Shown here one piece after another: positions 1-5,774 of a stretch of 12,641 nt of DNA; the first letter of the stretch is position 1, and each line of letters opens with the position of its first letter. The position numbers and the translations under genes are program-made. The notes beneath the pieces are model-generated. The model saw nothing but the letters and a program-made list of their open reading frames with translations, was not told where the DNA came from and did not search any database. Origin of the DNA: Desulfobacteraceae bacterium (GTDB taxonomy: Bacteria; Desulfobacterota; Desulfobacteria; Desulfobacterales; Desulfobacteraceae); contig PIVQ01000134.1 in assembly GCA_003354055.1 (NCBI GenBank), forward strand, positions 1-12,641. Direction: 5' to 3'.

Positions 1-498
1 AATGAAAAAGAGAATATCACTGAATGTGGAAAACTCGGCATCCAGGGATATATTATCAAACCCTTTTCTCCCTTGAAAATTGTTGATACAATTTTAAATT
101 ATTATTCCCATCTCAATCCGGAAAAAACAAAAGAAATCAAACTTGAGTTAGAGCAACATGGGGGCATGCCTGTTGAAAAGGCAGAGTCTGCTGATGAGCC
201 TGATCCAGGTTTACAGGAGTATTGCATCTCGGCAAATCAGATAAAATTATTGAAGCGTCTGAGAAAAAGGCTCGGCATTACTGAAAAACGCAGCCTTGAA
301 CTTGAACATCATCTCATGAAAATTAAGGAACAGTATACCATAGAGGAGTTTGAATACATCAGTGTCTTAAGATTCTGCTTTGAACAAGGCCCGATAAAAG
401 AGGGGGTTAGTAAAATCTTAAACTGGCAAACAGAAAAGCATGAGATAATCAAAAATTGTGCAATAGAACCTGATAGTGAAAACGGCAAACAGCAATAA
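1..498 (+). CDS. Response regulator, C-terminal part (5' end outside window)
   Basis: The frame is open from base 1 with no stop, so the gene begins upstream of the window; a TTG at 73 is an internal codon, not a start. The first ~25 codons read as the end of a CheY-like receiver domain: GYIIKPFSP carries the conserved Lys-Pro of the beta5/alpha5 region. A linker follows, then a charged helical segment (about residues 75-155 of the visible part) that I do not recognise; no HTH or catalytic output motif is visible. The gene ends 30 nt before the receiver-histidine kinase gene, which suggests co-transcription and a shared phosphorelay. The receiver assignment is fairly secure although the phosphoacceptor Asp is not in the window. 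The output function is unknown. Confidence 0.8.
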   Translation, partial: NEKENITECGKLGIQGYIIKPFSPLKIVDTILNYYSHLNPEKTKEIKLELEQHGGMPVEKAESADEPDPGLQEYCISANQIKLLKRLRKRLGITEKRSLELEHHLMKIKEQYTIEEFEYISVLRFCFEQGPIKEGVSKILNWQTEKHEIIKNCAIEPDSENGKQQ

Positions 499-528
499 AG
501 TTTCAATATATAGAGAGGAGATACTGCC

Positions 529-1656
529 ATGACATCCCCGGAATTAAACATCCTTGTTGTTGATGATGACTCGTTTGTGAGGGGCATACTTAGTTCAATC
601 CTTGAATCCCTCGGTTATAATGTCTCAACCGCCCACGACGGCCTTGATGCCATTGAAAAATTCAATTTATCCAATGAAACGAATCTGATCATTTCAGATA
701 TGAATATGCCAAAGATGAACGGGCTTGAGCTGATCAAACATCTGCGGGGCAGTAAAACAGATATTCCGATCATTATTCTTACGGTGAATGAAGAATTTTC
801 CATTGCCATAGATGCCATGAAGGCCGGGGCCAATGATTATCTGATCAAGGATGAGAATATCCAGGACACTGTCCCGATTGCCGTTGAACAAGTCTGGGAA
901 AATCACCAGTTAAAGAAAAAAAATCTTCAACTGGTGATGGAATTGGAAAAAAGGAACCAGGAGCTTGAAGATCTCAACCAGTTGAAAAACAAATTCCTTG
1001 GTATTGCAGCCCATGATCTTCGAAGTCCGGTGGGAGGGATCAACGGATTATGCGAGCTTCTTCTGGCAGAAGAATGCGGCCCCATATCAGAAGAACAGCA
1101 GGAATTTTTATCGATGATCTACAGCACGTCGGATCAGATGCTGAACCTGTTGAATGATCTGCTTGATGTATCAGTCATCGAAAGCGGCAGGCTTGAGCTG
1201 AATTTGGACACCGCATCTATGACAGATATTATCAATCAGCGAGTCGCTCTGAATAAAATAACAGCAGGAAAAAAAGGCATCACCCTCTATACGGACTTAG
1301 GGGATATTCACGATTTTGAATTCGATGCCCAGCGGATACCACAGGTAATAGATAACCTGATCAGTAATGCCATAAAATTTTCACCGCATGAATCAAGTAT
1401 TTTTATTTATGCCGAAAAACTGAACGCTAGTGTTAAAGTCAGTGTCAAAGACCAGGGTCCGGGTATTCCGGAAGCTGAACAACCTAAATTATTTGACACA
1501 TTCCAACGGTTAAGCGCAAAACCCACAGGGGATGAAACCAGTACGGGCTTAGGCCTTGCCATTGTGAAAAAGATTATTGATGCTCACAATGGGAAAATTG
1601 AAGTTGAGAGCAAGATCGGTTCAGGGACGATGTTCAGTTTTACCCTGCCTGCATAA
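529..1656 (+). CDS. Receiver-histidine kinase, soluble
   Basis: This 375-residue cytoplasmic two-component protein has an N-terminal receiver domain (about 6-120) with acidic D12-D14, phosphoacceptor D57, T85 and K107. A coiled-coil linker (about 126-155) follows. The HisKA domain has its H-box at FLGIAAHDLRSP, with H162 as the expected phosphorylated His. The HATPase domain has an N-box around N276/N280, a G1 box DQGPGIP (308-314) and a G2 box GLGLA (340-344). All catalytic motifs look intact. There is no membrane segment, so the input is likely phosphotransfer to the receiver rather than an external ligand. The ATG is supported by a purine-rich ribosome site (GAGAGGAG, 513-520) 8 nt upstream. 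It lies 30 nt after the preceding response regulator gene. The cognate signal cannot be told from sequence. Confidence 0.93.
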   Translation: MTSPELNILVVDDDSFVRGILSSILESLGYNVSTAHDGLDAIEKFNLSNETNLIISDMNMPKMNGLELIKHLRGSKTDIPIIILTVNEEFSIAIDAMKAGANDYLIKDENIQDTVPIAVEQVWENHQLKKKNLQLVMELEKRNQELEDLNQLKNKFLGIAAHDLRSPVGGINGLCELLLAEECGPISEEQQEFLSMIYSTSDQMLNLLNDLLDVSVIESGRLELNLDTASMTDIINQRVALNKITAGKKGITLYTDLGDIHDFEFDAQRIPQVIDNLISNAIKFSPHESSIFIYAEKLNASVKVSVKDQGPGIPEAEQPKLFDTFQRLSAKPTGDETSTGLGLAIVKKIIDAHNGKIEVESKIGSGTMFSFTLPA

Positions 1657-1807
1657 TTTAAGTTGGCTCCGCCCCGGATACAAAAAAATACTATTGAATT
1701 AACCTGTCCTTCATGTAAAGTACATCCTGATAGAAACCGAAAGGCCATTCATTTTAAAATTGATATTTGCAACCCTTACGAATCTTCAATGATATGTGGC
1801 GAGGACA

Positions 1808-2725
1808 ATGTCAAAAAAAGATCCCCAGAAAAAATCAGCCAAAAAAACAAACAAAAATGTGGCATCTTTAAAAGAAGATATTGCCAGGCTCACCTTTGCG
1901 CTCCGGGGGGCAAACAGCGGTATCTGGGACTGGAACCTTAAAACCAATGAGGTTTTCTTCGATGAAAATTATTTTAGAATCGCAGGCTATGCCCCTGATG
2001 AATTTGCCCACAGCTACGACAACTGGAAAAAACGGGTCCATCCTGCTGATCTAAAAAAAGCTGAGCGTAAAATCAAATCTTACCTTGCCGGTAAAACAAA
2101 AGAGTATTCAGCGGAATTTCGGTTTAAAACCAAAAAAAACGAATGGATGTGGATCCTTGGCCAGGGAAAAATATTTGAATATGACCCGAAAGGAAAGCCT
2201 GTCCGCTTCACCGGCACCCACCTTGACATTACCGACCGGAAAAAAACAGAAGAAGCCTTGAAGATAAGTTACGAAACCCTTGAAGAAAAGGTAAGGGAAA
2301 GAACATCTGAATTAAAACAGATGAACATGGCTTTAAAGGTGCTGCTTAAAAAAAGGGAGCATGATAAGGACGACATTGAGGAAAAAATATTTGCCAATTT
2401 CAAACTTCGGATCACCCCCACTATTGGCCGATTGAAAAAAGAATTCTCGCAAAAACCGGAATACCGAATCATTAAGCTTTTGGAGTCGGAACTAAACGAT
2501 ATTATCTCTTCTTTCTCAAAAAGACTGTCCGATCCCATGACAGGCCTCACCCCCATGGAAATCCAGATCGCCTCCATGATAAAGCAGGGCAAATCAAACA
2601 AAGACATATCAGAAATTCTGAACCGGTCTATCCATACCGTAGCCAACCACCGTGAAAACATGAGAAGGAAGCTGGGCCTGCAAAAACAGAAGATAAATCT
2701 TAGATCCTATCTATCAAATTTATAA
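1808..2725 (+). CDS. PAS domain protein with LuxR-type HTH
   Basis: Numbering from the ATG at 1808 (305 residues), a Lys-rich N-terminus leads into a PAS fold at about 29-143, ending in the typical GTHLDITDRK. A coiled coil (LEEKVRERTSEL) and a helical linker follow, then a C-terminal LuxR/GerE helix-turn-helix at about 247-291 (LTPMEIQIASMIKQGKSNKD onward). It is likely a cytoplasmic one-component or partner-dependent transcription factor, since it has no receiver domain. The frame also permits GTG at 1796, just after a stop at 1790. I prefer the ATG because a GAGGA (1801-1805) precedes it, although the gap is only 2 nt, so the exact start is uncertain. About 150 nt separate it from the kinase gene, so it may have its own promoter. 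Confidence 0.85.
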   Translation: MSKKDPQKKSAKKTNKNVASLKEDIARLTFALRGANSGIWDWNLKTNEVFFDENYFRIAGYAPDEFAHSYDNWKKRVHPADLKKAERKIKSYLAGKTKEYSAEFRFKTKKNEWMWILGQGKIFEYDPKGKPVRFTGTHLDITDRKKTEEALKISYETLEEKVRERTSELKQMNMALKVLLKKREHDKDDIEEKIFANFKLRITPTIGRLKKEFSQKPEYRIIKLLESELNDIISSFSKRLSDPMTGLTPMEIQIASMIKQGKSNKDISEILNRSIHTVANHRENMRRKLGLQKQKINLRSYLSNL

Positions 2726-2734
2726 AAACAACTA

Positions 2735-2775
2735 AGGCGTGGGTGGTTCATTTTTGATGTTTCGCCTATTTTTTA
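2735..2775 (+). terminator. Possible weak intrinsic terminator after the PAS-LuxR gene
   Basis: AGGCG (2735-2739) can pair with CGCCT (2763-2767), and the second arm is followed by A then six T. The stem is only 5 bp with a 23-nt loop, so this is a weak candidate. Its support is mainly its place just after the stop codon. Confidence 0.3.
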
Positions 2776-2813
2776 TGGGTAAAACGTAGCTATTTTTAAG
2801 GCGATCGTTTTTG

Positions 2814-2841
2814 TTGACTTCGCCGGAATATTGGATATGAT
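2814..2841 (+). promoter_or_regulatory. Candidate sigma70 promoter
   Basis: The -35 TTGACT (2814-2819) and -10 TATGAT (2836-2841) each match consensus at 5 of 6 positions, with a 16-nt spacer. Transcription would start near 2848 and run toward the DUF2188 gene, about 200 nt downstream. The call rests on sequence match only. Confidence 0.45.
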
Positions 2842-3045
2842 AGAAGGCGTTATTCTGAACGATTACCAACATTGAATCAAAGGTCAAATCAGTTGCGAAC
2901 CGAAAGTACTGAATTCAGGTTCATATGATTTGCCGTAACCCGAACAATGACTTGTACCTCAAGCCAATTTGGCGCACCGAACAAATATAGAGTACCTCTA
3001 TCATTACAAGTCTTATTGTTTTCATAATTCGATTCAGGAGATCTT

Positions 3046-3297
3046 ATGGCAGGAAAAACACATCATGTTGTCCCCAACTCAAACGGAGGGTGGGATGTCA
3101 AAAAAGGCGGCGGCGCAAAATCAATAAAACACTTTGATACCAAACAGGACGCCATCGTCTACGGCCGCAGAATAAGCAAAAACCAAAGATCAATCTTTGT
3201 CATCCACAAAAAAAACGGGGAAATCCAAAACCCCAAACCCGAGGTCAAACCCAAAACCCCATATCCACCCAAAGGCACACAGTTGCAGCTGATTTAA
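3046..3297 (+). CDS. DUF2188 domain protein
   Basis: This small basic protein (83 residues) fits the DUF2188 family along residues 3-60. It has the family's HHVVPN....GWDVKKGG opening, a D-T-K-x-x-A-I segment in the middle, and a closing strand IFVIHKKNGEIQ. The family is small and of unknown biochemical function. The last ~22 residues form a Pro/Lys-rich tail (KPEVKPKTPYPPKG) that is not part of the domain. A CAGGAG ribosome site (3035-3040) sits 5 nt before the ATG. The gene stands alone between two long non-coding stretches, so context gives no functional hint. Confidence 0.85.
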   Translation: MAGKTHHVVPNSNGGWDVKKGGGAKSIKHFDTKQDAIVYGRRISKNQRSIFVIHKKNGEIQNPKPEVKPKTPYPPKGTQLQLI

Positions 3298-3320
3298 CAA
3301 AACCCTTGACCCGGTTTTTG
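3298..3320 (+). terminator. Possible weak terminator after the DUF2188 gene
   Basis: AAAACC (3299-3304) pairs with GGTTTT (3313-3318) around an 8-nt loop, starting right after the stop codon. The T-run is inside the stem's 3' arm, so the hairpin is weak and the call rests partly on position. Confidence 0.35.
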
Positions 3321-3402
3321 TATTAAATTTCGACAAAGACAATCAAAACTGACTTAAATTGAAAAGGATTTTGTATGGAATCAAAAATAAAGATAATGGC
3401 TC

Positions 3403-3429
3403 AGGGGGTCAGCCTTTGCCCTGCCCCCT
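3403..3429. repeat. GC-rich hairpin
   Basis: AGGGGG (3403-3408) and CAG (3410-3412) pair with CTG (3421-3423) and CCCCCT (3424-3429). That gives 9 bp with one bulged T and an 8-nt loop. No T-run follows, so it is not a standard terminator. A 28-codon ORF starting at ATG 3375 (AAGGA at 3364-3368) runs through it. Its role is unknown. Confidence 0.5.
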
Positions 3430-3643
3430 TCCTGAATCCTTTGGGAGGCAAAAAATATTAGAACCGATCAAGAATCGATCCATGCGAATGCAGGAATTAT
3501 TGACGCCTGAACCGCAACAGAACTCTGTATCTATTTTTTCTGTTGCTTTTAATTCCCGGGAATCTTTCCCCAGTTATGGTGATGCCAAGCTCTTGGTCGA
3601 ATATCACAATAATTCACCGTCGTATACCATTCAGATCTGCATG

Positions 3644-3704
3644 ATATGCGGTTATCATTAATGAATGATATCCGGACCCGCATATCCGAACTGTGCGGGT
3701 CCGG
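3644..3704. repeat. Nested, mutually exclusive inverted repeats
   Basis: CCGGACCCGCA (3672-3682) is perfectly complementary to TGCGGGTCCGG (3694-3704): 11 bp with an 11-nt loop. The arm's CCGCATAT (3678-3685) is also perfectly complementary to ATATGCGG (3644-3651), which would enclose a further 7-bp hairpin TATCATT/AATGATA (3653-3659 and 3664-3670, loop AATG). The two outer pairings share bases 3678-3682 and cannot both form. A T-rich tract (3714-3724) begins about 9 nt after the strong hairpin, so it may act in termination, but the gap is longer than usual. It lies just before the left edge of the defence block. Confidence 0.6.
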
Positions 3705-3733
3705 TCAACGACTTGTTCTTTTTTAGGTGTTAA

Positions 3734-3796
3734 ATGAAAATCAAACGTATTTTAAGCTTTCCTTTAATTTGTACTCTATTAACTCTCAGCTTTTAG
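3734..3796 (+). CDS. 20-codon hydrophobic leader ORF upstream of gajA
   Basis: The ORF encodes a short basic-then-hydrophobic peptide: MKIKR followed by a nonpolar stretch (ILSFPLICTLLTLSF). This looks like a signal peptide or tiny membrane peptide. AGGTG (3725-3729) precedes the ATG by 4 nt. Its stop codon TAG (3794-3796) overlaps the ribosome site of gajA (AGGTGA, 3795-3800), so translation of the two could be coupled. TTTTAGGTG occurs exactly at 3721-3729 and again at 3791-3799, placing the same ribosome-site sequence before both ORFs. It may be a leader peptide, a small toxin-like peptide, or the cut-off N-terminus of a secreted protein. It may also be chance. Confidence 0.35.
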   Translation: MKIKRILSFPLICTLLTLSF

Positions 3797-3806
3797 GTGA
3801 CGAATA

Positions 3807-4289
3807 ATGCATATTAGCAAAATAAAAATAAAAAATTTTCGACTTATGAGAGATACAACTCTTGACCTGAAAAAAAACATTTCATTATTAATTGGCAAAA
3901 ATAATACTGGGAAAACATCATTTTTAGTTCTTCTTGAACATTTTTTTCATAAAAAAAAGTTTCACTACAACGACTTTCCTGTTTCTATAAGGAATGAAAT
4001 CAATAGTATTAGTAATGATACCGATATTGATAAATTATCCATCCAGTTAATCATAGAAATTCAATATGATGAAAGTGACAATTTGGAAGTCCTTTCTGAC
4101 TTTATGTTAGACTTAGATCCAGAGATAACAACGGTAAAAATGCTATTTGAATGTAGCATTGAGAAAAATATCATATTGAAAAAAATGGAAGGCATTGAAG
4201 ACGATGAAAAAGTAAGATTTATAGAAAAAAACCTGAACAAATTTCTAAAAACAAAAATATATGCATTTAACGATAGTGAACACCTATAA
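3807..4289 (+). CDS. GajA N-terminal fragment (ATPase, Walker A)
   Basis: These 160 residues form the first part of the ABC/SMC-like ATPase of an OLD-family protein. The opening strand is MHISKIKIKNFRLMRDTTLD, followed by Walker A GKNNTGKT (residues 30-37). The signature motif, Walker B and nuclease domain all lie beyond the TAA, so this product alone cannot hydrolyse ATP in the normal way or cut DNA. Its length is about a quarter of the whole. Confidence 0.7.
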   Translation: MHISKIKIKNFRLMRDTTLDLKKNISLLIGKNNTGKTSFLVLLEHFFHKKKFHYNDFPVSIRNEINSISNDTDIDKLSIQLIIEIQYDESDNLEVLSDFMLDLDPEITTVKMLFECSIEKNIILKKMEGIEDDEKVRFIEKNLNKFLKTKIYAFNDSEHL

Positions 4290-4337
4290 TGTGAAGATTA
4301 CTTTACGGAATATAGACACAAACTAATTCCAAAGGAT

Positions 4338-5774
4338 TTGAAGAATGTTACTGATTTAATCAACATACAGATCATACATGCACGCCGAAATGTAGCGAGT
4401 TCAGAAGATAACAATAGTAAAAAGCCATTGTCTACTTTAACTACTTCCCACTTTAACAGTAAAAATGACAGTGAACTTCCAGATAGTAACATTAACGCTA
4501 TTAATACTCTTATAGCGAGTATGGATGAAGAGTTAGAAAAACAATACTCCCCAATCTTTTCAGATTTCTTAAAAAACGCTAAAGACTTTCTAAATATAAG
4601 TGACCTAAATGTTACATCAGACATTCAATCAAAGACACTATTAGAGAACTCATCACAAGTAAATTATGGTCACGATAGTGATCTTTTGCCTGAACATCTT
4701 AATGGACTTGGTTACATGAACATACTTTTTCTTTTACTTGAGATAGAGAGAAAGAAAGATACATTCGAAAAACAGAACAACAGCATAAATATATTGTTCA
4801 TAGAAGAACCAGAGGCACACACTCACCCACAAATGCAATATGTTTTCGCAAAAAATATTAATGAAGTTCTCAAGAAAATAAATAACTTACAAACACTAAT
4901 TACATCACATTCATCTCACATAGTGTCACATTCGAACTTTGAAGATATAAGGTACTTAAAAGCAACTGCTAACAATATTGAAATTAAAAATTTCCACACA
5001 GAACTGAAAAACAAATATTCAGACGAACCAGAGCATTTTAAATTTCTGGAACAATATCTAAACATACAATCAGCAGAATTGTTTTTTTCCAGTAAAGTAA
5101 TTTTTATAGAAGGTACAACTGAACGCATACTCCTACCTCTTTTCATTCGACAATTTGATAGTGAAAACGGAAAATCCGATAAAGAATATACTCCTCTTGC
5201 TTCACAAAACATTTCAATAGTAGAAGTTGGTGCGAATGCAAAAGCTTTTGCCAAATTCCTAGAATTTTTAGATATTAAAACACTCATAATTACTGATATA
5301 GATACAACAGAACAGAAAATTGCAAAACGAACAACATATCCAGCTTGTGCAGTTGATGAAGGGACGTACACAAGTAACTCAACATTACGGTACTTCCTTG
5401 AGTCGCCAAAAGAATTTAAGGATGAAAAATGGGATGAATGGTTTAATGAATTGCTTAAAGACTCATTAAAAAGCAAGCATGCGAATATTAAAATAGCTTA
5501 CCAATCCCAAGAAAATAAATACCACGCAAGAAGTTTTGAAGATGCATTCATAAATTTGAATATCGAGAAAATAAAAGAAAACAGCGAAGAACTGTGGGGT
5601 TTAAAGAATATATCACAATTAGATAGTAATACAGATATGTATGAACTCACAACCGAAATAATAGATAAAAAGTCTGATTTTGCAGCTTCATTGCTATTTC
5701 TTGCTTTATCTGGAGATGCAAAATGGGAAATTCCTCTATACATTAAGGAGGGATTCAAATGGATAGCAAATTAG
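4338..5774 (+). CDS. GajA C-terminal fragment (ATPase half plus TOPRIM nuclease)
   Basis: The frame is open from just after the TAA. The only early start-like codon is TTG 4338 with AAAGGA (4331-4336) one base away, which is a poor start. Numbering from 3807, it contains the ATPase signature region LNGLGYMN (298-305), Walker B with IEEPEAH (332-338) and the switch His in ITSHSSHI. The TOPRIM domain follows with FIEGTTER (E435, E439), TDID (D497, D499) and the later RSFEDAFI motif. All TOPRIM acidic residues I expect are present. An independent protein from this segment is doubtful. It is listed so that the nuclease half is documented. Confidence 0.6.
   Translation: MKNVTDLINIQIIHARRNVASSEDNNSKKPLSTLTTSHFNSKNDSELPDSNINAINTLIASMDEELEKQYSPIFSDFLKNAKDFLNISDLNVTSDIQSKTLLENSSQVNYGHDSDLLPEHLNGLGYMNILFLLLEIERKKDTFEKQNNSINILFIEEPEAHTHPQMQYVFAKNINEVLKKINNLQTLITSHSSHIVSHSNFEDIRYLKATANNIEIKNFHTELKNKYSDEPEHFKFLEQYLNIQSAELFFSSKVIFIEGTTERILLPLFIRQFDSENGKSDKEYTPLASQNISIVEVGANAKAFAKFLEFLDIKTLIITDIDTTEQKIAKRTTYPACAVDEGTYTSNSTLRYFLESPKEFKDEKWDEWFNELLKDSLKSKHANIKIAYQSQENKYHARSFEDAFINLNIEKIKENSEELWGLKNISQLDSNTDMYELTTEIIDKKSDFAASLLFLALSGDAKWEIPLYIKEGFKWIAN

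Larger units (their letters stand above)
2726..3045. other. 320-nt intergenic region upstream of the DUF2188 gene
   Basis: I find no gene on either strand. The region holds the weak terminator candidate (2735-2775), a sigma70-like promoter (2814-2841) and short GGCG/CGCC repeats at 2736, 2763, 2799, 2821 and 2844. A small inverted repeat GAACC (2897-2901) / GGTTC (2918-2922) encloses most of the palindrome CTGAATTCAG. If the promoter is real, the DUF2188 mRNA carries a leader of roughly 200 nt, or a separate small RNA is made here. The sequence does not match any riboswitch I recognise. Confidence 0.5.
3298..3806. other. 509-nt structured region between the DUF2188 gene and the Gabija locus
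   Basis: No gene of normal size is convincing here. It holds a weak hairpin at 3298-3320, a GC-rich hairpin at 3403-3429, a nested set of competing hairpins at 3644-3704, and a T-rich tract at 3714-3724. A 20-codon hydrophobic ORF lies at 3734-3796. An open frame at 3359-3661 lacks a usual start and ribosome site and is not called. The base composition shifts here from the mixed left part to the AT-rich Gabija genes, so the left edge of the acquired segment probably falls in this stretch, perhaps near 3729. Confidence 0.55.
3807..5774 (+). pseudogene. gajA: Gabija GajA, OLD-family ATPase/TOPRIM nuclease, interrupted by one in-frame TAA
   Basis: One reading frame runs from ATG 3807 to TAG 5772-5774 (about 655 codons) and is broken only by TAA at 4287-4289. 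Coding sense resumes at once after the stop (CEDYFTEYRHK...), and the two sides together make one complete OLD-family protein. The break is therefore a single substitution in a formerly intact gene, a sequencing error, or a rare readthrough. The family in Gabija forms a large GajA-GajB complex that senses nucleotide depletion and nicks DNA. The gene has AGGTGA (3795-3800) 6 nt before its start. The gajB start lies inside its last codons, so the operon order gajA-gajB is preserved. If the stop is real, defence by this system is probably lost or depends on two separately made fragments. Confidence 0.8.

Noticed and set aside
1663..1941. 92-codon open frame with a CPSC motif between the kinase and PAS genes
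   Set aside because: It starts at TTG without a ribosome site and more than half of it overlaps the clearly coding PAS gene in another frame; the Cys motif is likely chance.
3359..3661. 100-codon open frame on the + strand
   Set aside because: The first start is TTG with no ribosome site, the later in-frame ATGs (3482, 3488) also lack one, the frame crosses a stable hairpin, and the protein resembles nothing I know.
3689..3735. A third attC-like site at the left edge (AAC 3689-3691, GTT 3729-3731, 37 nt apart)
   Set aside because: The right side resembles copy A (TTTAGGT then GTTAAAT), but there is no inner AAAT/ATTT hairpin with a bulged base and the left box does not fit. Noted as a possible boundary only.
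3752..3780. Promoter directly upstream of gajA (TTAAGC, 17 nt, TCTATT)
   Set aside because: The hexamers match consensus at only 3 and 4 positions, which is expected by chance in AT-rich DNA.
4287..4347. Functional restart of a separate GajA C-terminal protein right after the stop
   Set aside because: ATG 4288 runs straight into TGA, ATG 4345 is out of frame and stops quickly, and TTG 4338 is only 1 nt from its ribosome-site-like AAAGGA.
4916..5476. 186-codon open frame on the - strand
   Set aside because: It lies wholly inside the TOPRIM half of gajA, whose domain motifs are unmistakable; it is a shadow frame of AT-rich coding DNA.
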